Below are positions 6,491 through 14,023 of a stretch of DNA of 16,431 nt, piece by piece. Every line of letters begins with the position of its first letter. The first letter of the stretch is position 1. Where the stretch lies: positions 1-16,431 of the forward strand of contig JAAZDH010000039.1 of assembly GCA_012512865.1 (NCBI GenBank), given 5' to 3'. The stretch comes from Clostridiaceae bacterium (GTDB lineage Bacteria > Bacillota > Clostridia > Acetivibrionales > DUMC01). A program made the translations under genes and the position numbers. Below the pieces are notes generated by a model, which did not search any database, had not been told where the DNA came from, and saw only the letters and a program-made list of their open reading frames with translations.

Positions 6491-7471
6491 ATGGTGAAAA
6501 AGAGCGACAAGCTTGTAACAGCCCGCTTGATGGCAATGACGGTTGTTATTCTTATACTTGCAGCTTGTTTTACAGGATGCGGGAATGACGACCGCGGAGC
6601 GGAAAACCAGGATGAAACCGGGAAGGTATCGGTATGTGCCAGCTTTTATGTCATGTACGACTTTGCCGGCAAAATTGGAGGAGACAAGGTGACTGTAACA
6701 AATTTGCTGCCTGCCGGGTCAGATCCTCACACGTGGGAACCATCTCCAAGGGATATTGTGAATATTCAGAATGCTGATGTGCTGGTATATAATGGGGCAG
6801 GAATGGAACGGTGGATAGACAAGGTGCTGGCATCCATTGAAAACGATGATATTACAACAGTGGACGCTTCCATGAATGTAAAGCTTCTCGAAGTCAAGCT
6901 GCAAATTCCAGGCAGGGAGCCTGTGGATGAAGAGCAAGGGCATGGGCACGTTTATGACCCCCATGTATGGCTTGACCCCTCAAGGGCAAAAATCCAAATG
7001 AGGGCTATCACAGATGCTTTTATCGAGGCGGACCCGGAGAACAAGGATTATTATGAAAAAAACTACGAGCACTATGCCAAGGAGCTTGACAAGCTTGATG
7101 ATGAATACAGGGAAGCTGCAGCCAGGTTTACGAAGAAGGACGTGGTGGTTTCCCACGCGGCTTTCGGGTACTTGTGCGATGCGTATGGCCTGAACCAGGT
7201 GGCTGTTTCAGGCCTGGACGGGGAGTCTGAACCCACGGGTTCCCGCATGGTTGATGTTTCCGATTTTATAAAAGAGAACCGGGTTGGTTACGTGTTCGTT
7301 GACAAGCATGCAAGCGCCAAGGTCATGGAGTCCATTTCAAAATCAACAGGTGCCAGGATGGAAGTATTGAACCCTGTTGCCAGCTTGAGCCCCGAAGAAA
7401 TAAAGGCAGGCAAGGATTATTTCATGATAATGAGGGAAAACCTGGAAGTGTTGAAGAAGGCATTGAATTAA
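6491..7471 (+). CDS. znuA: Metal (probably zinc) ABC transporter, substrate-binding lipoprotein
   Basis: Cluster A-I (ZnuA/TroA-type) solute-binding protein that delivers metal to the ZnuBC permease at the outer face of the membrane. The start is set at ATG 6491; the in-frame ATG at 6467 lies upstream of the AGGAGGTG Shine-Dalgarno (6472-6479). This gives 326 residues. A lipoprotein signal is visible: basic N-terminus, hydrophobic core and lipobox LAAC with Cys26 (a second FTGC ends at Cys30). Metal ligands appear at His80 (GSDPHTWEPSP), His158 (YDPHVWLDP) and His222 (VVVSHAAFGYL), with an acidic fourth candidate near Asp271. A histidine rather than glutamate at the third site, plus a short His loop (GHGH, about 150-153), favours zinc over manganese. 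It is the first gene of a three-gene operon. Confidence 0.93.
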   Translation: MVKKSDKLVTARLMAMTVVILILAACFTGCGNDDRGAENQDETGKVSVCASFYVMYDFAGKIGGDKVTVTNLLPAGSDPHTWEPSPRDIVNIQNADVLVYNGAGMERWIDKVLASIENDDITTVDASMNVKLLEVKLQIPGREPVDEEQGHGHVYDPHVWLDPSRAKIQMRAITDAFIEADPENKDYYEKNYEHYAKELDKLDDEYREAAARFTKKDVVVSHAAFGYLCDAYGLNQVAVSGLDGESEPTGSRMVDVSDFIKENRVGYVFVDKHASAKVMESISKSTGARMEVLNPVASLSPEEIKAGKDYFMIMRENLEVLKKALN

Positions 7472-7571
7472 ATTGTGTTGCAAAAAAGCCTTGAAACAAG
7501 TATTGCGTAGAGAAAAGCCGCATGTAAAAACCCGGGTAAAAACAGGACTTGCAGGATAAGGTGGCAATAAC

Positions 7572-8387
7572 ATGGAAAAAGTTATCGAAGTTAAAAACTT
7601 AAGCTTCGGTTATAATGAAAACAAGGTTTTTGACGGTGTAAACTTCTCGGTGGACAGGGGAGACTACCTGGGGTTGGTTGGCCCCAACGGCTCCGGGAAA
7701 AGCACGCTGATCAAGCTTATACTGAACATTATTTCCCCGACGAAAGGGGATATATTTCTTTTGGGACATAATGCAAAGCATTTTTCCCACTGGAGCAAGG
7801 TGGGATACATTTCACAAAAGGCAAATGCCGTAAATATAAGTTTTCCTGCCACGGTCGAAGAAATCCTGGGGGCAAATGTATGCAAAAACGCATGGGCAAA
7901 CGCATGCGGGGGGCAAAGTAAGGCTGCTTCACGCAAGACATTTTTGAGGGAAAAGATATACCGCGCCCTCGAAATTGTTGGCATGGAAGATTACGGCAAG
8001 GAATTGATAGGCAACCTTTCGGGAGGACAGCAGCAGCGGGTGTTTATTGCAAGGATGCTTGTAAACGACCCCGAGATGATGTTCCTCGATGAGCCTACAA
8101 CCGGTATTGATGCAAAATCGGAGGAAGCCGTGTATTGCCTGCTTGCAAGGTTAAACAGGGAAATGGGGATTACCATTGTAATGGCAACCCATGATATTGG
8201 CGCGATAACCGTACATGCTAATAAAATTGCATATACGGGCAATAAAAGTGTTACCGTACAAGATTCCGGGACGGCGATTAATGAGGGATTAATAAACGAC
8301 TTGTACGGTTACCATGTGAATTTCCACGTCAAAAAGCATGAATGTGACAGTTGCCGCTATAGATATCCAGGAAAGGAAGCAAACTAA
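7572..8387 (+). CDS. znuC: Metal (probably zinc) ABC transporter, ATP-binding protein
   Basis: Cytoplasmic ATPase that powers the ZnuB permease. The 271-residue product starts at ATG 7572, 7 nt after AAGGTGG (7558-7564). All ABC motifs are present: Walker A GPNGSGKST (37-45), Q-loop Gln82, signature LSGGQ (149-153), Walker B MMFLDE (169-174) and switch His207. Two features stand out. There is a polar insertion around residues 103-122 (CKNAWANACGGQSKAASR) between the Q-loop and signature. The C-terminal tail contains His248, His252, His256, Cys258 and Cys261, an H-x3-H-x-C-x2-C cluster that could bind or sense metal. Its TAA stop abuts the ATG of the permease gene without any gap, so the two are probably translationally coupled. 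Confidence 0.95.
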   Translation: MEKVIEVKNLSFGYNENKVFDGVNFSVDRGDYLGLVGPNGSGKSTLIKLILNIISPTKGDIFLLGHNAKHFSHWSKVGYISQKANAVNISFPATVEEILGANVCKNAWANACGGQSKAASRKTFLREKIYRALEIVGMEDYGKELIGNLSGGQQQRVFIARMLVNDPEMMFLDEPTTGIDAKSEEAVYCLLARLNREMGITIVMATHDIGAITVHANKIAYTGNKSVTVQDSGTAINEGLINDLYGYHVNFHVKKHECDSCRYRYPGKEAN

Positions 8388-9209
8388 ATGTTCGAGATAT
8401 TCAGGTATGAATTCATGAGAAATGCCTTTATTGCGGGCGTGCTATTGTCCGTTATTATACCTTGCATCGGTGTTGTGGTGGTTTTAAGAAGGCTTTCCAT
8501 GATTGGCGATACCCTTGCCCATATTTCCTTGGCAGGTGTTGCCGCGGGGCTTGTTGCAAATATAAACCCTGTGGCAGGGGCGGCAACCTTTTCCTTGTTG
8601 GCAATACTTGGTATAGAGGGTATCCGGAAAATATTCCCGAGATATGCGGAAATCTCCCTTGCCGTCATGATGGCGGCAGGAATAGGAATTGCCGGCATAT
8701 TATCCGGCTTTGTAAAAAGCAGCCTGAGTTTTACAAGTTTCCTGTTTGGAAGCATAGTAGCGGTTAGCAAATATGAATTGATTGTCGTTGTGATATTAAG
8801 CGCTATCGTGTTGTTTACCTTTTTCTTCTTTTACAGGGAGCTGTTTTACATAACTTTTGACGAGGAAACAGCAAAGCTTGCCGGGATAAAGGCAAAGAGG
8901 ATTAATTTCATATTCATGCTGATTACGGCCATAACAATATCAATTTCTGCAAGAACGGTGGGAGCGTTAATTGTTTCATCCCTGATGGTTATTCCAGTGG
9001 CGGCAGCCATCCGGGCGGCAAGGAGTTACAGGCAAACAGTCGTATATTCCATGATATTCGGGCTGTTTTCAACAATTCTTGGTTTATTCATATCATATTA
9101 TACAGATTTAAAGCCGGGAGCAACCATAGTCCTGGTGGAAATTATCTTGCTTTTTTTAGTTATATTTGTAAAGGAGATAGCATACCTGGTGAAGTCAAGG
9201 ACAAGATAA
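8388..9209 (+). CDS. znuB: Metal (probably zinc) ABC transporter, permease protein
   Basis: Integral membrane subunit of the ABC-3 family that forms the metal channel as a dimer. The 273-residue product is highly hydrophobic, with about eight membrane segments. It shows family landmarks such as VVVLRRLSMIGDTLAHISLAGVA (about residues 24-46) and RTVGALIVSSLMVIPVAAA (about 188-206), the latter in the region that contacts the ATPase. It starts at ATG 8388 directly after the ATPase stop, with an AAAGGAAG Shine-Dalgarno inside the end of that gene (about 8372-8379). It is the last gene of the znu operon and is followed 7 bp later by a hairpin that is also a CIRCE element. Confidence 0.95.
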   Translation: MFEIFRYEFMRNAFIAGVLLSVIIPCIGVVVVLRRLSMIGDTLAHISLAGVAAGLVANINPVAGAATFSLLAILGIEGIRKIFPRYAEISLAVMMAAGIGIAGILSGFVKSSLSFTSFLFGSIVAVSKYELIVVVILSAIVLFTFFFFYRELFYITFDEETAKLAGIKAKRINFIFMLITAITISISARTVGALIVSSLMVIPVAAAIRAARSYRQTVVYSMIFGLFSTILGLFISYYTDLKPGATIVLVEIILLFLVIFVKEIAYLVKSRTR

Positions 9210-9216
9210 ACCTTTG

Positions 9217-9243
9217 TTAGCACTCTTTTTATGTGAGTGCTAA
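9217..9243. promoter_or_regulatory. Perfect CIRCE operator (HrcA binding site) upstream of htpG
   Basis: TTAGCACTC (9217-9225), nine bases (9226-9234), then GAGTGCTAA (9235-9243). Both half-sites and the 9-bp spacing match the CIRCE consensus at every position. CIRCE is the operator of the heat-shock repressor HrcA, typically found at groESL and hrcA-dnaK operons. Here the only gene downstream is htpG. The element lies 7 bp upstream of the -35 hexamer rather than over the transcription start, so how it represses this promoter is not obvious. Confidence 0.93.
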
Positions 9244-9250
9244 TTTTTTC
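9217..9250 (+). terminator. Rho-independent terminator of the znu operon, coincident with CIRCE
   Basis: In RNA the two CIRCE arms form a 9-bp perfect stem with a 9-nt U-rich loop, followed directly by TTTTTTC (9244-9250). That is a standard intrinsic terminator geometry just 7 bp after the znuB stop. The same DNA therefore appears to serve as terminator for the upstream operon and operator for the downstream gene. Confidence 0.65.
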
Positions 9251-9279
9251 TTGACAGCCAATATTCAACAATATAAAAT
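9251..9279 (+). promoter_or_regulatory. Strong vegetative promoter for htpG
   Basis: A consensus TTGACA (-35, 9251-9256), a 17-bp spacer and TAAAAT (-10, 9274-9279, five of six) give a start near 9286 and an untranslated leader of about 100 nt. The leader is purine-rich and includes a 15-bp direct repeat (GGGGCGGCAAAA at 9331, GGGGTAGCAAAA at 9346). Confidence 0.75.
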
Positions 9280-9383
9280 AATTTACTGGAGTGAGAGGCG
9301 AAAAAGAAACCAAGGAAGAGCAATAAAAAAGGGGCGGCAAAAAGAGGGGTAGCAAAAGAAGAAAAAAAGGAGGTTTTGTGGTG

Positions 9384-11318
9384 ATGACCCGTGAAACTGG
9401 CAACTTGTCAATACACACTGAAAACATTTTGCCGATCATTAAAAAGTGGCTTTATTCGGATAAGGATATTTTTGTGAGGGAACTGGTGTCAAATTGCAGT
9501 GACGCTATAAGCAAGCTGAGGAGGTTGGTTTCCATCGGGGAAGCCAGGGTTGATGAGGATGAGAAGTTTTTTATCAAGGTTGTTGCAAACAAGGATAATA
9601 AAACAATACAATTTATAGATAACGGCATTGGGATGACAGCAGAAGAGGTTAAGAAGTACATTAACCAGATTGCCTTTTCAAGCGTTACGGATTTCGTAGA
9701 AAAATACAAAGATAAAATGGATGAAGGAAGCCAGATTATAGGGCACTTCGGACTTGGCTTTTATTCGGCTTTCATGGTTGCCGGGAAGGTGCAAATAGAT
9801 ACCCTGTCCTACCTTGAAGGGGCAGAACCCGTAAAATGGGTAAGCACGGGCAATATGCAGTACGAGATGGATGTGTCCGACAGGAATACCCGGGGAACGA
9901 CAGTAACCTTGTACGTATCCGAGGATGGGGAAGAGTTCCTGGATGAATTCAAAATGCGGGAAGTATTGATGAAGTATTGTGCCTTCATGCCTTATGAAAT
10001 CTACCTCGAAGACGCTTCCGCGGAAGCAAAGAGGAAAAAGGACGAAACAGAAAAAAAGGAAGAGCCAGGGGAAGATAAAGAGGATAAGGAAAAGAAAGAT
10101 GAACCAGGGCCGATTAATGATCCAAACCCGTTGTGGCTCAAGAAACCTGCCGATTGCACGGAAGAGGAGTACAAGGAGTTTTGCAAGAAGGTGTTTTTTG
10201 ATTTTAACGACCCCTTGTTCTGGATACATTTAAATATGGATTACCCCTTCAATTTAAAGGGAATACTTTATTTCCCCAGGTTGAAGAACCAGTTTGACCA
10301 ATTGGAAGGACGAATCAAGCTTTACTATAACCAGGTATTTGTAGCCGACAACATAAAGGAAGTTATTCCCGAGTTCTTGATGCTTTTAAAGGGAGTCATA
10401 GATTGCCCTGATTTGCCCCTCAATGTTTCAAGGAGTTTCCTTCAAAACGATGGTTACGTAAGAAAATTGTCAACCCATATTACAAGGAAGGTGGCAGACA
10501 AGCTTAAGTCTGTTTTTGAAAACGAAAGGGAGAATTATAATAAATACTGGGATGACATAAATCCTTTCATAAAATTTGGCTGCATGAAGGAGCCGAAATT
10601 CTTTGAACGGGTCAAGGATATCGTCATATACAAGACCACCGGCGGGGATTACGTGACATTGAAGGATTACCTTGAGCGAAACAAGTCCAAGCATGAAAAC
10701 AAGGTCTTTTATGTGACGGATGAAAAGCAGCAGGCACAGTATATAAAAATGTTTAAGGATAACGACATGGAGGCTGTAATACTTGATAACCTGATAGACA
10801 ACCACTTCATCCAGTTCATGGAAATGAACGAAAAAGGCGTGACCTTCAGCAGGGTGGATTCGGATATATCTGAAAACTTGAAAGATACGAGTGCCAAGGA
10901 AGTCAAAGAGGAAGACCTGGAGAAAACCCGGGAAAGCCTGGAAAAGCTGTTTAGGGAAGCCGTTGGCGATGACAAATTGAAAGTGAAGGTGGAAAGCCTC
11001 AAAGTTTCAAATGTACCGGGGATGATACTTATTCCTGAGTATTCAAGAAGGATGCAGGATTTAAGCAGGCTTTTCGGCGGAAGTGATATGGGCGGTATGT
11101 TCCCGGGCGAGGAAACACTGGTACTTAACAGGAATAATAACCTCATCAAGGCAATAATCGATATGAGCGGCAAGGATGAGAAAAGGGACGATGTAATAAT
11201 GGTGTGCCGGCAGATATATGACCTGGCAATGATGGGGCACAAGCAGCTTGAGCCGGAAAGCATTACAAGGTTTATAGAGAGAAGCAACAGGATAATGGAG
11301 AAAATGATGCAGGTGTGA
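9384..11318 (+). CDS. htpG: Molecular chaperone HtpG (Hsp90 family)
   Basis: Cytosolic ATP-dependent dimeric chaperone. Three starts follow the AAGGAGGT Shine-Dalgarno (9367-9374): GTG 9378, GTG 9381 and ATG 9384. ATG 9384 is preferred because its product begins MTRETGNLSIHTENILPI, as family members do, and the spacing is acceptable. This gives 644 residues. The N-terminal GHKL ATPase domain shows Glu33 (RELVSNCSDAI), DNGIGM (79-84), GHFGLGFYSAF (120-130) and GTTVTLYV (about 171-178). A highly charged Lys/Glu/Asp linker (about 212-243) joins it to the middle domain, which begins around PINDPNPLW. The C-terminal dimerisation domain is intact, with no MEEVD tail. Expression is probably heat-inducible via the CIRCE element upstream. 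The last four codons and stop are the first unit of a tandem repeat. Confidence 0.98.
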   Translation: MTRETGNLSIHTENILPIIKKWLYSDKDIFVRELVSNCSDAISKLRRLVSIGEARVDEDEKFFIKVVANKDNKTIQFIDNGIGMTAEEVKKYINQIAFSSVTDFVEKYKDKMDEGSQIIGHFGLGFYSAFMVAGKVQIDTLSYLEGAEPVKWVSTGNMQYEMDVSDRNTRGTTVTLYVSEDGEEFLDEFKMREVLMKYCAFMPYEIYLEDASAEAKRKKDETEKKEEPGEDKEDKEKKDEPGPINDPNPLWLKKPADCTEEEYKEFCKKVFFDFNDPLFWIHLNMDYPFNLKGILYFPRLKNQFDQLEGRIKLYYNQVFVADNIKEVIPEFLMLLKGVIDCPDLPLNVSRSFLQNDGYVRKLSTHITRKVADKLKSVFENERENYNKYWDDINPFIKFGCMKEPKFFERVKDIVIYKTTGGDYVTLKDYLERNKSKHENKVFYVTDEKQQAQYIKMFKDNDMEAVILDNLIDNHFIQFMEMNEKGVTFSRVDSDISENLKDTSAKEVKEEDLEKTRESLEKLFREAVGDDKLKVKVESLKVSNVPGMILIPEYSRRMQDLSRLFGGSDMGGMFPGEETLVLNRNNNLIKAIIDMSGKDEKRDDVIMVCRQIYDLAMMGHKQLEPESITRFIERSNRIMEKMMQV

Positions 11319-11392
11319 AGAATGGTGCAAGTATGAAGAATAATGCAAGTATGAAGGATGGCGCAAGTATGAAGAATGATGCGAGTATGATA
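11303..11392. repeat. Five 18-bp tandem repeats starting in the htpG 3' end
   Basis: Units at 11303-11320, 11321-11338, 11339-11356, 11357-11374 and 11375-11392 share the pattern AATGATGCAAGTATGAAG. Unit 1 contains the last htpG codons (ATG ATG CAG GTG TGA). In the htpG frame the later units read as Met-Val-Gln-Val-stop, Ile-Met-Gln-Val-stop, Met-Ala-Gln-Val-stop and Met-Met-Arg-Val-stop, with TGA at 11316, 11334, 11352, 11370 and 11388. Confidence 0.92.
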
Positions 11393-11426
11393 CGCAGGAT
11401 AAACCATGGTGTTTGCTGACATGCGA

Positions 11427-11546
11427 GTTGTGGTACAAGCTGCAGTACAAGCGGTATAAGTTGTGGTATAAGTGGTACAAGCTGCATTGTAAGTGATATA
11501 AGTTGTAGTATAACTGGTATAAGTGGTAGTATAATCCGCGGTATAA
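11427..11546. repeat. Eleven-unit 12/9-bp tandem repeat between htpG and the HAD gene
   Basis: Units of 12 or 9 bp, each ending GTACAA, GTATAA or a close variant, run without a gap: 11427, 11439, 11451 (9 bp), 11460, 11472 (9), 11481, 11493 (9), 11502, 11514 (9), 11523 and 11535-11546. The consensus is about GTTGTGGTATAA. Every unit keeps the htpG reading phase and most end in an in-frame TAA. Between this and the 18-bp array (11393-11426) I see nothing else, and no terminator follows htpG. Confidence 0.9.
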
Positions 11547-11583
11547 ATTACAAAAAATGGAGGAAAACAAGGAGGAATATTTA

Positions 11584-12417
11584 GTGGCATACAAGCTATT
11601 AGCCGTTGACATAGACGGAACACTGCTGGATAGCGAAGGAAAGCTTAGAAGCGAGACGGAAGAGGCAATAAAACAGGGCTTAAAAAGAGGTATGATATTT
11701 GCAATTTCCACGGGAAGGCCTGTCCAGGGAGTGCAGGCCTTTATTGATAGATTTGGCGTGGACTTGCCGGTTATAGCGTATAACGGGGCAATGGTAGTCC
11801 TGGGGAAATCGCGGAAAATATTGTACAAATGCTCGATGAACACGGAAGATGCCGTGGAAATAATCAACCTGGGCAATAAATACGGTACGTGTGTATTCGC
11901 ATGGGCCGACGACAGGCTGTTTGCCAACAATCTGGGTGAAAGGGCATATGAATATAGCAAGATATCAGGGGTACCGCCTGTTATCCTGGAGAGCGCAGAG
12001 AGCGTTGCCGCCCTGGGAGTGATGAAGGTATTGTGGTATGACACGGTTGAAGCAATAGGAGAATACAAGAAAAAACTTGACGAGTACTTTAGGCTTGATG
12101 CACATAGGGCAATAGGTGACAATGTCAATTACCACACATCCCAGCCCTATTTCCTGGAATTTGTTGACAAGAGGGCGTCAAAGGCAAAGGCCCTGGAAAA
12201 ACTTGGTGAGCACTTTGGAATTGACAGGAGTGAAATTATCGCTGTGGGAGACGGGTTTAATGACCTGTCAATGATAGAGTACGCCGGCCTTGGTGTTGCC
12301 ATGGGAAATGCCCATGCTGCCATCAAGGAAAAGGCTGATTATATAACATTGTCAAATGATGAAAACGGGGTAGCCCACGTTATTCACAAGTTCATACTGG
12401 CAAATGATAATGATTAA
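11584..12417 (+). CDS. Cof-type HAD-superfamily phosphatase
   Basis: Soluble Mg-dependent phosphatase of the HAD IIB (Cof/YidA/YwpJ) group, which dephosphorylates sugar phosphates or small cofactors such as FMN; the substrate cannot be told from sequence. The start is set at GTG 11584, 8 nt after AAGGAGG (11569-11575). The in-frame ATG at 11557 lies upstream of that site. The product has 277 residues, normal for the group. All four HAD motifs are visible: motif I DIDGTLL with Asp9 and Asp11, motif II Ser42 in ISTGRP, motif III Lys200 in RASKAKAL, and motif IV GDGFND with Asp223 and Asp227. The cap domain lies between motifs II and III. The gene stands alone between two repeat-filled spacers. 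Confidence 0.93.
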   Translation: MAYKLLAVDIDGTLLDSEGKLRSETEEAIKQGLKRGMIFAISTGRPVQGVQAFIDRFGVDLPVIAYNGAMVVLGKSRKILYKCSMNTEDAVEIINLGNKYGTCVFAWADDRLFANNLGERAYEYSKISGVPPVILESAESVAALGVMKVLWYDTVEAIGEYKKKLDEYFRLDAHRAIGDNVNYHTSQPYFLEFVDKRASKAKALEKLGEHFGIDRSEIIAVGDGFNDLSMIEYAGLGVAMGNAHAAIKEKADYITLSNDENGVAHVIHKFILANDND

Positions 12418-12423
12418 GATATC

Positions 12424-12486
12424 AAGAAATTCATGAGATTCAAGAGATTCAGAAGATTCAAGACATTCAAGAGAATCAAGGGATTA
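12424..12486. repeat. Seven 9-bp tandem repeats after the HAD gene stop
   Basis: Units AAGAAATTC, ATGAGATTC, AAGAGATTC, AGAAGATTC, AAGACATTC, AAGAGAATC and AAGGGATTA run without a gap from 12424 to 12486. They begin two codons after the TAA stop (12415-12417) in the same phase, so readthrough would add a Lys/Arg/Phe-rich tail. In another frame they stay open into the RHS fragment. Confidence 0.9.
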
Positions 12487-12505
12487 CGTTATCAAAGCAA
12501 GACGG

Positions 12506-14023
12506 TTGGCCTCATCATTTTCACAGGCATACCAGGCAGTTTTGAGCTGGTCGGAAGATGAGTATTACGAGGACTTTTTTGGTGGAGGCTATAGTTTATA
12601 CATTGACTGGTATGCAGGAATGTATGAAGTTATTGATTATGAAAATTCTTATTTATACTGGGAATATGAGTACATCAACGAAACAAAACCGAACACGTAC
12701 ACCGAATTGCACAACAATCTTGGCAGTGGTTGGTCCCTGGGATTCTCATCGATAGAAATAAACAATGGAAAGAAGTACCTTCACCTGTCAAACGGTGAGA
12801 GTTATGAAATCAACATAACCTCCACGGCAGGGGATTCCAACCTTAAGAATTACACTCTGAGGGACATACGCCTTGAAAACGACAGCGGGAGTTTCACGAA
12901 CAGAGTTAAGAACTCACAGTACGCATTGTACCATAAGAACGGCAACGTCGAGTACTTCGCAGATGACGGAAGGCTACTGGGAATAAAGGACAGGTTTGGT
13001 AACACGATAAAATTTGAACATACCACTATCAACAATCATCCTGTAATCAACAAGATCACGGATAGTGTTAACAGGGTGGTTAATATATCGTATCAAAACA
13101 CTTCGACCGGGAAAAAGGTGGTAATCACGGCCCCCGATTCAACCACTATCCAATATATATTGGAACCTATATCAGGCCATTCCGGTGAATACAAGCTGGT
13201 AAAGAAAATAGATCGGCTGGGCAGGGAAACTGTATTTAATTACAGTATAAAGAGTGGAAATTTTTCATTCTTCAGCAAATCTGACAGGAATAAGGCCAAC
13301 TATTATGCTAACCTGACGGAAATCCACTATCCCACCGGCGCATACACCAAGTACAGCTACCAATCAACCACCGGTAACCTTGGCAACCAAGGCTCATACG
13401 TGTATTACAGGATAAAGACACGGGAAGATATTGAAAACTCTGTATCTTTCAATAAGGACACGTATACCTACAATGGGAATTACACCGGTTATCCTTCATA
13501 CGATGATCCTGCTTCCCTGCCCTCGAGTTTCACTTATGGGACAACTGTTACTGACAATGAGAACCTCCAGGCAATTTACACTTTCAATTATAAGCATCTA
13601 AAGACGAGAGAGGAGACAAAGGACGGCTCTACCTTGATTAACACCACGGATTACGAATACGATTCCAATAAGCTTCTTGTTAAGGCTGTAAGAAAGGATT
13701 ACGGGAAAACCGCAGGACAATACATGCTCAGGGTAGAGAACTTTGTCTATGACACGGGTAATTTCGGCGACCTTGTAGGTTACTGGGATACGCGTGCTGA
13801 AAGGAATTCCAATCATATACCCATGAATGATGAGCATAAAACAACCTATACATATAACTCCGCCTATCACTATGTCACGGGAAAGATATACAAAAAGGAT
13901 GCCAACACGACAATAAAAGAAGAATACGTTTCTTATGCCGACAATAAGAAAATCGAATGGTACAGGGTAAAGGAAAATGATGTGCTGAAAGAGCAGACAT
14001 GGTACAACTACGATTCATACTGA
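12506..14023 (+). CDS. RHS/YD-repeat protein, N-terminal fragment of an interrupted gene
   Basis: Part of an RHS-type giant wall-associated or secreted protein, whose YD repeats form a beta-sheet shell around a C-terminal effector. The fragment has 505 codons. Near the N-terminus it has LGSGWSLGFSS (about 68-80), matching the start of the RHS barrel, and then YD-like strands such as YFADDGRLLGIKDRFGNTIKF (about 148-168) and KIDRLGRETVFNYS. The start is poor: TTG 12506, no Shine-Dalgarno, no ATG and no signal peptide, so the true 5' end has probably been lost. It ends at TGA 14021-14023 where the next codons (AAC GTA ATA GAG GAG) read on as a YD repeat, suggesting a Gly GGA codon mutated to TGA. 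Function as a separate protein is unlikely. Confidence 0.7.
   Translation: MASSFSQAYQAVLSWSEDEYYEDFFGGGYSLYIDWYAGMYEVIDYENSYLYWEYEYINETKPNTYTELHNNLGSGWSLGFSSIEINNGKKYLHLSNGESYEINITSTAGDSNLKNYTLRDIRLENDSGSFTNRVKNSQYALYHKNGNVEYFADDGRLLGIKDRFGNTIKFEHTTINNHPVINKITDSVNRVVNISYQNTSTGKKVVITAPDSTTIQYILEPISGHSGEYKLVKKIDRLGRETVFNYSIKSGNFSFFSKSDRNKANYYANLTEIHYPTGAYTKYSYQSTTGNLGNQGSYVYYRIKTREDIENSVSFNKDTYTYNGNYTGYPSYDDPASLPSSFTYGTTVTDNENLQAIYTFNYKHLKTREETKDGSTLINTTDYEYDSNKLLVKAVRKDYGKTAGQYMLRVENFVYDTGNFGDLVGYWDTRAERNSNHIPMNDEHKTTYTYNSAYHYVTGKIYKKDANTTIKEEYVSYADNKKIEWYRVKENDVLKEQTWYNYDSY

Noticed and set aside
7472..7571. Terminator or extra promoter between znuA and znuC
   Set aside because: Only a CCCGGG palindrome and A-runs; no stem with T-run and no hexamer pair. 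The spacer is simply 100 bp within the operon.
10709..11623. Minus-strand reading frame of 304 codons antisense to htpG
   Set aside because: Low-complexity Thr/Tyr/Ile stretches come from the repeat array; the rest mirrors htpG codons. No Shine-Dalgarno.
11061..12128. Long minus-strand reading frame (355 codons) over the htpG end, the repeat arrays and the HAD gene
   Set aside because: It runs antisense to two certain genes. It is Tyr/His/Leu/Ser-rich where it crosses the repeats, and stays open only because the repeat units are multiples of three.
12433..12561. 42-codon frame encoding a Lys/Arg/Phe-rich then hydrophobic peptide (starts MRFKRFRRFK)
   Set aside because: It looks like a cationic membrane peptide, but this is a by-product of the 9-bp repeat; there is no ribosome-binding site and it ends inside the RHS fragment.
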